This document shows positions 39,836 to 49,579 of a stretch of 64,000 nt of DNA, piece after piece. Location of the stretch: positions 1,669,726,800 to 1,669,790,799 of the forward strand of contig CM066031.1 in NCBI GenBank assembly GCA_033557465.1, written 5' to 3'. The notes under the pieces were generated by a model. That model ran no database searches and was not told the DNA's origin. It saw only the letters and a list, made by a program, of their open reading frames with translations. Position 1 is the first letter of the stretch. Each line of letters begins with the position of its first letter. The position numbers and the translations under genes are program-made. The DNA comes from Ichthyophis bannanicus (lineage: Eukaryota > Chordata > Amphibia > Gymnophiona > Ichthyophiidae).

Positions 39836-42169
39836 CTACCCTTTCAGCCGCCAGGCCATTAGATTGAGAGATCTGAGGTTGGGGTGTAGCAGAGACCCCT
39901 GATCCTGTGTTAGGAGATCAGGATGAAACCCCAGAGGGAACGGATCCTCTACCGCTAATTGCAACAGGAGTGGAAACCACGGCTGTCTGGGCCAGCGAGG
40001 AGCCACCAGGATCATGGACGCTTTGTCCTGGAGAACCTTGAACAGAGTTCGGGAGACCAGCGGGATGGGAGGAAAAGCATAGAGAAGGTTTTCCGACCAT
40101 GAGAGCAGAAATGCATCTGCCGCTACCCGAAGGGGATGTGGCTGACGCGAGCAGAAGCGAGGAAGTTGCCGGTTGAGCGGACTGGCAAAGAGATCCATCG
40201 TGGGGAGGCCCCACTTCAGAAAGAGTTTCTGGACTACCAAGGGATCCAGACGCCACTCGTGCGGCTGGAGTATCCTGCTGAGTTTGTCCGCCAGGCAATT
40301 CTCCTGGCCCGGGAGATAAACTGCTTTGAGAAGAATGCCGTGACTGACGGCCCAAGAGCAGAGCTTTTGAGCTTCTCGGCAGAGAAGGAAGGAGCCCGTG
40401 CCGCCCTGTTTGTTCACGTAGAACATGGCAACTTGATTGTCCGTCTGGACAAGGACGGACTGGTGAGAAGTCAGGTGGGAGAAAGCCTTGAGCGCCAGAC
40501 GAATAGCTCTGAGCTCCAGGAAGTTGATCTGTTGAGCAGATTCCCACGCGGTCCAGAGACCTTGAGTACATGCCCCCTGGCAGTGAGCTCCCCAGCCCAG
40601 GAGTGAAGCATCGGTCGTCAGCACTTGAGTCGGCTGAGGCGACTGAAAAGGCATTCCGAGCAGTAGGTTCGGCCGATGAAGCCACCACTGTAGGGAAGAG
40701 GCCAGCGGACTGGAGAGGTGCACTAAGTCGGCTAGGCCGCCGGTGGCTTGTTGCCACTGTTTGCGAAGGCACCATTGAGCCGGCCGCATATTCAGGCGAG
40801 CATTGGGGGTCACGTGGACGGTGGAAGCCATGTGGCCGAGCAATCTCAGGAAGCGCCTGGCGGAGACCAGGGACTGGCTGCGAAAACGGCCGGCTAGGTC
40901 CATGAGCCGTTGAGCCCTGTCGAGAGGCAGGAAAGCTCGAGCCTGAGGAGTGTGCAGTCTTGCGCCGATGAACTCGAGATCCTGTGAGGGGAGCAAAGTG
41001 GATTTTGCGAAGTTTATGACAAAACCCAAGTACTGCAGAAGAGTCACCGTGCGGTGTGTGGCGCTGGTGACCTCCGGAGCGGACGCTGCTCTGACGAGCC
41101 AGTCGTCGAGGTACGGAAAGACATAGAGGCCGTGAAGCCGGAGATGGGCCGCCACCACCGCGAGACATTTTGTGAAGACTCGCGGTGCGGAGGACAGGCC
41201 AAAGGGCAGTACTCTGTACTGGTAATGATTTCCTGCCACCACAAACCTTAGGTATTGGCGGTGGCTTGGGTGGATGAGGATGTGCGTGTAGGCATCCTTT
41301 AGATCCAAGGAGCATAGCCAATCTCCCTGCTGGAGGTAGGGCAGAAGGATTCCAAGGGTAAGCATCTTGAACTTTTCCCGCACAAGGAACTTGTTGAGGT
41401 TGCGCAAGTCCAGGATGGGTCTTAGGCCTCCTGTCCTTTTTGGTATTAGGAAATACCTGGAATAAAAGCCTTGACCTCTCAGGTGGTGGGGCACCGGTTC
41501 CACAGCCTGGTCCTGAAGAAGACTTGCTAACTCCTGAAGGAGTAAGTCCCTGTGCAGAGGGAGTCGCGGAGGTTCCCCCGGAAAATAAGAGGGAGGGACC
41601 TGATGGAAGTGGAGAAGATATCCTTCTCGCACGACTTGAAGCACCCAGACATCTGAAGTGATGTTGGACCACCTGTGGGCGAAGTGAACCAGCCGCCCTC
41701 CGGTGCTGGGAGGGACCAGCTGAGGGGGAGAGGCTATGCTGAGGAAGTCAAAAACCCCCACCCTGCTGAGCAGGGGCTGGTGGTGCAGGCTTGGGGGCTT
41801 GCTGCCTACGGGACCTGTTACCCCGTCCCTTGGCCTGCTGACCCTGTTGGGGAGCTGGAGGGGCCTGATATTGGGGGTAGTGTTTGTAGGCAGCCGCCTT
41901 TCTCGGGTAAAAGGACTTTTTTCCCGAGCCCTTCTTTTTCTGGGAAGGGGCGGAGGTCTTCCTAGAAAGTCTGGTCCTGGTGAGAGTCTCCGTCTCGATT
42001 TGTGCAGCCTTTTCAGCCATGGGCTTGCCAAAGAGGTTCTCACCTCTGCAGGGGACATCGACCAACTTGTCCTGCACCCAAGGCTCAAGGTCAGACGACT
42101 GAAGCCAAGCCTGTCGGCGGGCACCGATGCCGGCTGCGGCCACACGAGCCGATGCTTCAAAGCCATCAT
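39836..42169 (-). CDS. DIRS D reverse transcriptase/RNase H/MT-like polyprotein
   Basis: This 777-codon frame is fully open. Residues 1 to about 140 overlap gag and may not be translated as such. RT: RPILDLRNLNKF (about 251-261), palm Asp289 in LDLKDAY, and Asp355-Asp356 in YLDDW. RNase H: Asp520, Glu552, Asp577 and Asp628 form the complete DEDD set. The MT-like domain follows with DLFASPLN (about 659), YAFPPIPL and APRWPRQPW (about 723). It copies element RNA into cDNA in the particle. RT is in the +1 frame relative to gag, so expression needs frameshifting, reinitiation or internal entry; the sequence does not show which. Confidence 0.9.
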   Translation of the reverse strand: MMALKHRLVWPQPASVPADRLGFSRLTLSLGCRTSWSMSPAEVRTSLASPWLKRLHKSRRRLSPGPDFLGRPPPLPRKRRAREKSPFTRERRLPTNTTPNIRPLQLPNRVSRPRDGVTGPVGSKPPSLHHQPLLSRVGVFDFLSIASPPQLVPPSTGGRLVHFAHRWSNITSDVWVLQVVREGYLLHFHQVPPSYFPGEPPRLPLHRDLLLQELASLLQDQAVEPVPHHLRGQGFYSRYFLIPKRTGGLRPILDLRNLNKFLVREKFKMLTLGILLPYLQQGDWLCSLDLKDAYTHILIHPSHRQYLRFVVAGNHYQYRVLPFGLSSAPRVFTKCLAVVAAHLRLHGLYVFPYLDDWLVRAASAPEVTSATHRTVTLLQYLGFVINFAKSTLLPSQDLEFIGARLHTPQARAFLPLDRAQRLMDLAGRFRSQSLVSARRFLRLLGHMASTVHVTPNARLNMRPAQWCLRKQWQQATGGLADLVHLSSPLASSLQWWLHRPNLLLGMPFQSPQPTQVLTTDASLLGWGAHCQGACTQGLWTAWESAQQINFLELRAIRLALKAFSHLTSHQSVLVQTDNQVAMFYVNKQGGTGSFLLCREAQKLCSWAVSHGILLKAVYLPGQENCLADKLSRILQPHEWRLDPLVVQKLFLKWGLPTMDLFASPLNRQLPRFCSRQPHPLRVAADAFLLSWSENLLYAFPPIPLVSRTLFKVLQDKASMILVAPRWPRQPWFPLLLQLAVEDPFPLGFHPDLLTQDQGSLLHPNLRSLNLMAWRLKG

Positions 42170-43673
42170 AGGCTGCTCGGGACATGAATTTGGAGCATTC
42201 CCGAATACCAGATGTTAAGGCCAGGAACCTCCGCAAAGGTTCCTCGGACAGTCCAGCAGAGAATCCGGCTAGCTCTTTAGCCAGGTCTCGGAGATACATG
42301 CCCATGTATAGCTGGTAGGTCTGGACACGACAAGCCAGCATAGAGCCCTGGAAACACTTCTTACCAAGGCCATCCAGGTTACGGGCCTCCCTGCCAGGGG
42401 GCACCGAGGAGTGCATTTTCTGGCTCTTCAGCCGATGCATGGCCGATTCCACTACCATGGAATGGTGTGGTAGCTGTGCTTTTTGGAAGCCAGGACTCTT
42501 GCGGACTCGATAGATGGAATCGACCCGCTTGCTCAATACCGGCGACGAGGCCGGACTCTCCCACATGCGGAAGAGTAGTCGTTCCAGCATGGGAGGCACC
42601 GGTACAGTAAAGTGTTCCCTGGCGGGAGAGTCGTACTGAAGGGCGTCGAGCTCTTCGGCTCGAGGCTCCTCCTCGGGATCCGCCGGGAAGGCCAAAGCCT
42701 TGGCCATATCCCTGACGAAGTCCGAGAACCGGGCATCCTCCGGAGGGGACTGTTTCCGAGGTTCGGACTCAGGTGAGTCCGAGGGGACACACCGAGTCCG
42801 AAAGGAATCAGGTGACTCCTCCTCTTCAGACTCCCAGACCGACTCCGAGGAGGAATCAGTGGGGTCGGCTCGGGCAGGCGGAGGCGTCGGCCGCCCCGAC
42901 GCCAAGGGAGTCGGCGGCGACGACCTCGGTCCCGAACGGGAGGCCGAGGGTGACCTCGACCGAGGATCGACTCGAGTTCGCATGGACTCGAGGATCGGCT
43001 CGGTCTCCGGGGTCGACTTAGACGTCGACGTCCCGGCGGTCGGGGCAGCGGCGCCAGCGAGGCTAGCGATCAGTGCCCGCTGCTGGTCCATGAAGGCAGA
43101 TAGTCTGCTCTCCAAGGCCATCAACCTGAGTCCGACCTCAGGTGACCCAGCAGTCCCCAACTCGGGCCCCGACGGTGTCGGGCCCGACGTCGGACCTCTC
43201 GGAGGCGAGTCCAGAAGGACCACAGGACTTACCCGAGCAGGCAACTTCGACTCCAGGCGAGGTCGCTTCGGGAGGTGCTCCTTCTCCAAAGACCCGGGAC
43301 GGCCGTCGGGGCTATGCGACCTGGCCCTCGCGGAGCCAGGAGCGTCCACCGACGCCGCCCTCGCGCGGGTTTTTGTCTTCCGTCGATGGTCTCCGGAGGG
43401 AGAACCCCTGTCGGAGGAGCTTCGGCGATGTTCAGAGCTGGAGCCTCTGGATGCCGAGGCCTCCGACGAGGTCCGGGTACGGCTGGGGTCAGCGAAGATT
43501 CTATCCCGCTGATGCCGCCGACTCCTCAACGCTTTGGAGGACATTTTGCCACAGGCTCCACAGATCATTTCTTCATGATCCGGGCCCAGGCAGCGGAGGC
43601 AATTATCGTGTGTGTCAGTGAGTGACATATTTCTGTCACACTGACCACACCGCTTGAAACCACTGGCAGCCAT
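41748..43673 (-). CDS. DIRS D Gag-like protein
   Basis: The ATG at 43673 starts MAASGFKRCGQCDRN and matches the first Met of A, B and C after the ITR/leader. The frame is open upstream but runs into the ITR. It encodes about 641 residues. The finger-like region has CGQC, DTHDNCLRCLGPDH and CGACGK. An Arg/Ser-rich linker (HRRSSSDRGSPSGDHRRK) comes next, then LRLMALESRLSAFMDQQRAL (coiled-coil-like) and a Pro/Ser segment. The conserved core has RKSPGFQKAQLPHHSMV and DVPCRGENLFGKPM, and the tail is basic. It presumably packages element RNA. Confidence 0.85.
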   Translation of the reverse strand: MAASGFKRCGQCDRNMSLTDTHDNCLRCLGPDHEEMICGACGKMSSKALRSRRHQRDRIFADPSRTRTSSEASASRGSSSEHRRSSSDRGSPSGDHRRKTKTRARAASVDAPGSARARSHSPDGRPGSLEKEHLPKRPRLESKLPARVSPVVLLDSPPRGPTSGPTPSGPELGTAGSPEVGLRLMALESRLSAFMDQQRALIASLAGAAAPTAGTSTSKSTPETEPILESMRTRVDPRSRSPSASRSGPRSSPPTPLASGRPTPPPARADPTDSSSESVWESEEEESPDSFRTRCVPSDSPESEPRKQSPPEDARFSDFVRDMAKALAFPADPEEEPRAEELDALQYDSPAREHFTVPVPPMLERLLFRMWESPASSPVLSKRVDSIYRVRKSPGFQKAQLPHHSMVVESAMHRLKSQKMHSSVPPGREARNLDGLGKKCFQGSMLACRVQTYQLYMGMYLRDLAKELAGFSAGLSEEPLRRFLALTSGIRECSKFMSRAAYDGFEASARVAAAGIGARRQAWLQSSDLEPWVQDKLVDVPCRGENLFGKPMAEKAAQIETETLTRTRLSRKTSAPSQKKKGSGKKSFYPRKAAAYKHYPQYQAPPAPQQGQQAKGRGNRSRRQQAPKPAPPAPAQQGGGF

Positions 43674-43904
43674 CGGGGGAAAAAGGGCCCCTGCAAGGTC
43701 AAAGGACCGGGCTGCCAGGGAAAAATCGAAAACGAAACTGACTAAAATCAGAAAAACCGAAAAATAAGGGAAGGACTCGCAACGGCGTCGCGAGTCCGGG
43801 CAGGAAAACGACCGGCGTCGAACCGAATTGAAAAACGAGTAAAACTCACGAAAATCAACTTTTTTAGCGGGGACACGACGGGTACGTCTGTAGGGCTCCG
43901 CGGA

Positions 43905-44074
43905 AAAAAGAAGACTGGCTAAGATGGTACCCTTGGGCGGGAAGGCGACCGCGCATGCGCGCTGCAATTCCCAAAGGCTTTCTGTGAAAGCTGGGGAAAA
44001 TTGCTCCGCGAGGGCTCCGTCGGCGCCGATGTCACCCATATGTGAGGACTGACTTCCTGCTTGGTCCTGGAGAA
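43905..44074. repeat. Right ITR of DIRS D
   Basis: This is the inverted partner of 38294-38485, with CCCAAAGGCTTTCTGTGAAA, TCGGCGCCGATGTCACC, CCATATGTGAGGAC and terminal TTGGTCCTGGAGAA. The two ITRs differ at only a few bases (for example GACGTCGG against GATGTCGG read in the same sense), consistent with recent insertion. Confidence 0.85.
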
Positions 44075-44420
44075 CCGACAAAACCAAATTCAAATCCCAA
44101 GGAGGAATTAGTGGGCGCCAAGGCATCCTTACATGCTTCTCCCCTCTAAAGGAGCTGCACCATGTCTGGGTGTGCGGCCAAGGAGCACACCTGCACATGG
44201 CTCCTGTAACAAGCGATAGCCTCCACCTGAACTTTCACGGAACTGAGCACCTTCTCCAGGCCCTGTTGCAGAAACAGCAAGATATCAGGAAGAAGGTAAA
44301 CCAACAGCCAGATGCTATGGGAGTCATACCAGTCCTCAAACACCCACCAGATTCGCCTACAGGCCGTGACAGTGGAGGGCTTCCAAGCCTTCAACATGGT
44401 ATCGACGACCACCACTGCCG
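44075..44420 (-). pseudogene. DIRS E tyrosine recombinase, amino-terminal third
   Basis: Just right of D the minus strand reads PPWDLNLVLS. Upstream of it, at 44146-44415, are VVDTMLKAWKPSTVTACRR, LEKVLSSVKVQVEAIACYR and HVQVCSLAAHPD. H has the matching SWDLNLVLEAL and VQLAALSCYRGKIQGEVLGAH. It is the first third of the gene whose remainder is at 37620-38293. A stop or frameshift lies near 44160. Confidence 0.72.
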
Positions 44421-45250
44421 TGGTCCCTTAACTGCACCCTTTCAAGAGTCAGGCCATAAGCGAAAACTGATCCACCTGATGCATCAGTACCAGACCCTGC
44501 GACAGCAGATTGATTCTGTCTGGGAGCCTCTAGGGACGAGCTATCAGCAAGCGTGTGAGATCTGCAGACCATGGCCTTCATGGCCAGTCCAGTGTGATGA
44601 GAATCACTGGGTCATCGTGGGCCTCTATCCACTACAGCAAGACATACAGAAGCTCCTCTGATGGCCAACTGAGCTAGAGCGTCAAGGCCTTCAGACATGT
44701 GTTTGTGGCGTCTGCTATAGAAACATAGAAGCATGACGACAGAAAAAGACCACATGGCCTATCTAGTCTGTCCTTCCATATCAACAACAGTCCCCTTTTT
44801 TCCTTTAGAGATCCTGTGTTTGTGTCATGCTTTTTTGAATTCAGTTACTGTCCTCATCTCTACCACCTCCACTGGGAGATTATTCCACGGATCCACCACT
44901 CTTTCCGTAAAGAAATATTTCCGCATATCACTCCTGAACTTGGCGTTGGACCCCATGGCCATGAGATCCATGACCGATACTACCCAATGCTTTGTGATGT
45001 CATGAAACACAGCTGCATCAGCTCCCACTCGCCCGGATCCAACGGTGCCAGCTGAGAAAATCCACCTGGACGTTGTCTTTTCCTGCTACATGAGCCACCG
45101 AGAGGGCCGTCAGGTTCTCCGCTGCCCAAAGCAGGAGGGCATGGTTCTCTTCCAGCAGGGTTGTACTGCCCGAGCTGCCTTGCCGGTTGATGTAAGCTAC
45201 CCTGATCACTTTGTGTGAACAGATCCATACCGCCATCTGTGCTATTCAGA
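44421..45250 (-). pseudogene. DIRS E MT-like region and RNase H remnant
   Basis: RNase H is recognisable at 45018-45236 (KVIRVAYINRQGSSGSTTLL, LLWAAENLTALSVAHVAGKD, QVDFLSWHRW), matching TVAYINRQGGTSSAAL and ALSAQHMAGVDNVEADYLSR of H. The MT-like region at 44421-44715 is weak. A short dispersed repeat interrupts at 44716-44965. Confidence 0.65.
44716..44965 (+). repeat. Dispersed short repeat
   Basis: The sequence AAACATAGAAGCATGACG, then GACCACATGGCCTATCTAG, CATGCTTTTTTGAATTCAG, CCTCATCTCTACCACCTCC and ATTCCACGGATCCACCA. The same family occurs at 7563-7745. No ORF of its own is convincing. I recall this repeat from caecilian genomic and transcript data; that needs checking. Confidence 0.6.
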
Positions 45251-45795
45251 GGCTAAAGAACTGCAGAGCCAGGAATACCACCTGCATCTCTAGGCGGTTT
45301 ATGGACCATGAGCTTTCCTCTGGGGTCCATAGCCCCTGTGCCATCTGTGACAAACAATGCATGCCCCACCCCATGAGGCTGCCGTCCATCGTTATTAGGA
45401 CCCATTTTGGTTGTTCCAGTGGCACTCCTGCAGTGAGATGACTTTACTGCAACCACCCTTACGCTCTCTGCACACTGTAACCATTGAGACATCGGTTGGT
45501 GCTATGGGGACCAATGAGACAGAAGCGCCTGCTGCAACAGCTGCAAGTGGACCCGGCCCACAGTACCAAGCGCAAAGTGACCACCATGGACCCCAACAAA
45601 ACCACGCTGTTGGTGCCTCCGTGTGCAGGAATTGTCTCACTTGCACCTGGATCTTCTGCACTCAGGCAGGGAAACCACCCCTGCTCATGTTTAGAACTGC
45701 ACTTCCAGGTAGATCAGCCTCTGGACAGGCTGTAATTGGCTTTTGACCAGGTTGACAACCAAGCTCAGACTCTGTAAGAACTCCACAACCAGACT
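45251..45795 (-). pseudogene. DIRS E RT carboxy part
   Basis: The minus strand near 45691-45795 reads VVEFLQSLSLVVNLVKSQLQP, matching VVQFLQSLGWVVNFAKSRLQP of H. Weaker thumb sequence extends left to 45253. An L2-type LINE interrupts it at 45796, and the preceding RT block is at 49580. Confidence 0.68.
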
Positions 45796-45825
45796 CGTAG
45801 CAGACACAGCCGCAGTCTCAGACTT

Positions 45826-46158
45826 TGTCTGCCCAGGCGTGCCACCACCAAATTCCTGCCAAATCGGGGCAGTGGGAGAGAAGCCCGCGGCAGCCTCCAG
45901 CCTACAAAAGCGGCGTCCCTGCACCGAGGGAGCCGCTGTCTGCCCGGGCGCGCCACCAACAAACTTCTGCCCAATCGGGGCAGTGGGAGAGAAGCCCGCG
46001 GCAGCCTCCAGCCTACAAAAGCGGCGTCCCTGCACTGAGGGAGCCGCTGTCTGCCCGGGCGCGCCACCACCAAACTCCTGCCCAATCGGGGCAGTGGGAG
46101 AGAAGCCCGCGGCAGCCTCCAGCCTACAAAAGCGGCGTCCCTGCAGGGCACGCCCGCG
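45826..46158 (+). repeat. Three tandem copies of a 111-bp unit at the LINE 5' end
   Basis: TGTCTGCCCGGGCGCGCCACC-type starts occur at 45826, 45937 and 46048, exactly 111 bases apart. The third copy diverges after GGCGTCCCTGCA near 46145. The unit is GC-rich with CpGs. Because 111 is divisible by three, all frames stay open across it, so the long ORFs here are not evidence of a protein. By analogy with L1 monomers these may be promoter units. Confidence 0.8.
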
Positions 46159-46653
46159 CCTGAGGGCCTCACCAGAGGGCCCTTTGGCGTGGCCCTTAGG
46201 CGCGGCACAGAGGCACAAACGAAAGAAACAACCGGACCATACCCGACAAGAACTGCAGAGCTCAAAAACGGCGAAACGAAAACCACCGCAGCAACCACAA
46301 CAACAAAGAACACGCCAACCCACAACAGCAGCAGAAATACAACAACGACTACTGACTCTACCACTCCAAGTAAACAGCACTGAAACACCGCTTGGCTCCC
46401 AAACACCAGGTAATTTCATGGATCATGCCACCCCCTCTTAGCCCCCATCTACCTCCTCACCCCTCTCCTGACCCTCTAACCCTTCCCTACAGGCACACTC
46501 AATAACCTACCCTGGCCTAACATCACAACAGCACAACCCACACACACCTACAACCCTAAACAAACCCACTCTCTCGCACGGCAAACACCAACCCACACCC
46601 CCAACCCCTCAATCTCACTAATAAACGCACGCTCAGTCAGAAATAAATACCAC

Positions 46654-48009
46654 ATGCTCCAGGACCTAATCACAACCGAGAAGACCGACATCCTCTGTGT
46701 AACAGAAACCTGGCTAACAGATACCGACACTGTGATAATGAACCAGCTAACCCCAATAGGATACAATCTCCATCACTGCTCCCGGGCACACACCAGAGGT
46801 GGAGGTGTAGCCATCATAGCAAAAGCTGACCTCCATTTTAGGATCCATTCTTCTGAAACTACCAATGAAGCAGATCTCCTCACCCTCACCAATAAACACC
46901 TCTCAATATGCCTAATCTACCGGGCACCTACCACAAACACTGACCTACCAAGGATACTACAATTCATATCTGAGAGCACCAGCTCGGCAAAAGAGCAAAT
47001 CATCCTAGGAGACTTTAACCTCCCATCACTTCAAGAGGAACAAGCAGAAACCTTCACCACCACCATGACAGCAATGAACCTGATACAGATCATACAAGAA
47101 CCCACACACGACAAAGGAAACACACTGGACCTCATATTCCTAAACTCCCTAACTGCCTCCTCATCCAAGAACCCGCAGATCTCGCCTGTACCTTGGTCAG
47201 ACCACTACCTCATTGCCATATCCCACACCTACCAACACATGACCAACATAGATGACAGACACCACACTAGAAGATTTAAAACGTTTAACAAAGAGGACTT
47301 CTTAGCGCAAACCCTACCAAAACTACAAACAAACTCCAGTAACATCGATGACCTAATCCACAACTGGAATACCACAATCTCCACTGCGTCCGAAGCGCCG
47401 ACAAACAATGCCACCACCAAACCTACATCCACAAAGGCCAGATGGTTCACTCCCAATCTCCGAAAGCTAAAAACAAAACTCAGAAGAACAGAAAGAAAAT
47501 GGAGAAAACCCAAAAATGACAGTGACAAAACAAAATACCTATATGAACTCAATGCATACCACTATGAGACTGACAAAGCAAAAAAAACCTACCACATGAA
47601 AATCATAAACACATCCATAAATAAACCTCGTGAACTCTTTCAGATTGTCAAAAAATTGACAAAAGCACCCAATAACTTTGACCAGCTACCGAAGATTCCA
47701 CCAGAGTCACTGGCCCGACAATACAAACAGCTCCAACAACAACAAAACCCACATTTGAACGCCGAGGCAACCACAACAAACCACCACCCCAACATGCACA
47801 GTGACTGGACCACCTTTAAAGAAACCACCACAGAAGAAATATCATCCCGCCTAAACACCACCACCTCTCCGCTGGACCCCTGCCCCACAGACTGGATAAA
47901 GAAACCCAAAGAAGACCTGAGCACACCACTGACCATATTGTCAACGAATCCTTCTCCCAAGGTTGCATGCCAGACATCCTCAAAACTACAATCATCCGAC
48001 CATCCCTAA
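46654..48009 (+). CDS. LINE apurinic/apyrimidinic-type endonuclease
   Basis: The frame encodes 451 residues. Endonuclease motifs in order are DILCVTETWL (metal-binding Glu), RGGGVAIIAK, LICLIYRAPT-like sequence, ILGDFNLPSL (Asn-Asp motif), HDKGNTLDLIF and PWSDHYLI (catalytic His). A Lys/Arg-rich linker (KLKTKLRRTERKWRK) leads toward RT. Sequence before the Met, from about 46600, also looks coding (LINARSVRNKYHML-like), so the true start is farther left. A frameshift near 47950 separates it from RT. Confidence 0.83.
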   Translation: MLQDLITTEKTDILCVTETWLTDTDTVIMNQLTPIGYNLHHCSRAHTRGGGVAIIAKADLHFRIHSSETTNEADLLTLTNKHLSICLIYRAPTTNTDLPRILQFISESTSSAKEQIILGDFNLPSLQEEQAETFTTTMTAMNLIQIIQEPTHDKGNTLDLIFLNSLTASSSKNPQISPVPWSDHYLIAISHTYQHMTNIDDRHHTRRFKTFNKEDFLAQTLPKLQTNSSNIDDLIHNWNTTISTASEAPTNNATTKPTSTKARWFTPNLRKLKTKLRRTERKWRKPKNDSDKTKYLYELNAYHYETDKAKKTYHMKIINTSINKPRELFQIVKKLTKAPNNFDQLPKIPPESLARQYKQLQQQQNPHLNAEATTTNHHPNMHSDWTTFKETTTEEISSRLNTTTSPLDPCPTDWIKKPKEDLSTPLTILSTNPSPKVACQTSSKLQSSDHP

Positions 48010-49382
48010 AAAAACAAAACCTGGATCCCCTAGACCCTGCATCCTACAGACCGATAGCAAGCCTACCATTCACCGCCAAGATAATCGAGAAGAGTGTCCA
48101 GCAGCAGCTTCAAGAACACCTGGACAACAACAATATACTGGACCCACAACAACACGGCTTCCGCCCACTGCACGGAGTCGAGACCCTCATGACCACACTG
48201 ATGAACACCCTCATCATAGGAACCCAAGAAAAACACTCTGGATATGCCATGATCTTCCTTGATATATCAGCAGCCTTCGACACCATCTCCCACAACATCC
48301 TCATATGCAGATTGCAGTCAATTGGGATCAAAGACACCGTACTTCAATGGTTTCAATCCTACCTAATAGACAACAACTAATCCGTACCAACACCTCGACC
48401 CCATTCCAACAACACCAAGGAGTACCTCAAGGATCCACGCTGTCCGCCATGCTCTTCAACATCTACCTACAACCGCTCTGCTCAGTCATACGTACCCACT
48501 ACATCAACTTTCATATATATGCTGATGATATCATGCTCTACGCCCCAATTACAACCACAAATCCAACAAATATACATCTATCAGCATGTTTCACCGAAGT
48601 ATCCGACTGGCTACAAGAAAATAACCTATCCATAAACAAAGAAAACTGAAGCCCTCATAGTGACAAAAGACCCAGACTTCACACCGCCCACACACCTTAA
48701 CATAGGAACCACACGCATTCAAATACAGCCACAAATAAGATATCTAGGCATCATCATTGACCAAGCCCTAACCCTCAAGCAACAAATTACTAAAACCACC
48801 GGAATTATATTCCACAAAGCAAAAACAGTGCAACGTCTCAGACCCCTCCTCGAACCTCAAGACTTCAGGACGGTAATGCAAGCTATGACACTCCCACATC
48901 TGGACTACTGCAACAATCTACCATGGACTACCAGCCACACAGACCAACCCCCTCTGAACCGCATTGAACACCACAGCGAGAATCAGAGAGCAAGGAAAAG
49001 CGGCCACATCACCCCAATGCTAAGAGACCTGCACATACTTCCCTTCGAAGCACGAACTAAATACAAATCCATCCTACTCACCCACAAAGCCATCCACCAA
49101 ACACAGAACACCCAGCTCCGCACCCTGCTGTCTCGTCCAGCCCATGGCAAAACCACCAGACAGGCCTCCAGCAACTCCCTCACCATCCCTCACAAAAGAA
49201 CCAAATGCTTTCAACGGACATGCAATCGAGCCTTCGAACTTTATGCTCCATCCCTATGGAATTCTCTACCGAGCCACCTTAGAAACAATAACGATCTAAT
49301 GTCATTCAGAAAGCAGCTAAAAACCATCCTATTCCAAGAATGCTTCAAAGCAACTACCACCAGAAAGTGCACCAACTCCTGA
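47967..49382 (+). pseudogene. LINE reverse transcriptase, two frameshifts
   Basis: The RT begins LKTTIIRPSLKKQNLDP and YRPIASLPFTAKIIEK, then HGFRPLHGVETLM, FLDISAAFDTISHNIL (palm Asp), GVPQGSTLSAMLFNIYL and HIYADDIMLYAP (YADD). It ends IRYLGIIIDQALTLKQQI and FELYAPSLWNSLPSHLRNN. Frames shift near 48385 and 48650. The motifs are typical of the L2/CR1 group. Confidence 0.83.
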
Positions 49383-49579
49383 TCGCACCCACTATGGACC
49401 TCTGATCGAAAACTGAACTATACTGTCCATGTCTAAAGTCTGTCCTATGTCGAAATCATCAATGTTGCCCACCTGGTGATGGCCCCACCCTTATACTTAA
49501 TTATCCCCACCCTTGAGTGTAGCGCCGTTTTGACCCGGTGAAAAGCGGGATATAAATACAGTTAAATAAATAAATAAAT

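Larger units (their letters stand above)
38294..44074 (-). mobile_element. DIRS retrotransposon D, apparently intact, lineage Ib
   Basis: This is a 5.8-kb element with all parts: ITRs (38294-38485 and about 43905-44074), ICR (38567-38661), YR (38799-39806), RT/RNase H/MT (39836 to about 41750) and gag (41748-43673). None has an internal stop, and every catalytic residue checked is present. It sits in the YR gene of E. The five bases GAGAA are shared by left flank (38289-38293) and right terminus (44070-44074), without target duplication, as expected for recombinase-mediated integration. It is the best candidate in the window for a recently active copy. Confidence 0.92.
45796..49579 (+). mobile_element. 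L2/CR1-group LINE with 5' tandem repeats, near full length
   Basis: This 3.8-kb element contains a 5' triplicated 111-bp unit, an apurinic endonuclease ORF (46654-48009), RT in two or three frames (47967-49382) and a 3' end GTAGCGCCGTTTTGACCCGG, AAAAGCGGGATATAAATAC, then (TAAA)n. There is no clear target duplication. It inserted in the RT of DIRS E. The 5' repeats suggest that the 5' end is close to complete, which is rare for this LINE group. Two frameshifts make it inactive. Confidence 0.83.

Noticed and set aside
42700..43512. A 270-codon plus-strand frame opposite gag of D
   Set aside because: It is the antisense of GC-rich, Ser/Arg-rich gag codons. It has no family resemblance and is not conserved in C.
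41748..44198. An 816-codon reading frame as one protein
   Set aside because: Its first part crosses the E flank and the ITR of D. The Gag start by comparison with A, B and C is the ATG at 43673.
45743..46441. Long overlapping frames on both strands at the LINE 5' end
   Set aside because: They stay open because the 111-bp tandem unit is a multiple of three. Nothing in them resembles a known protein.
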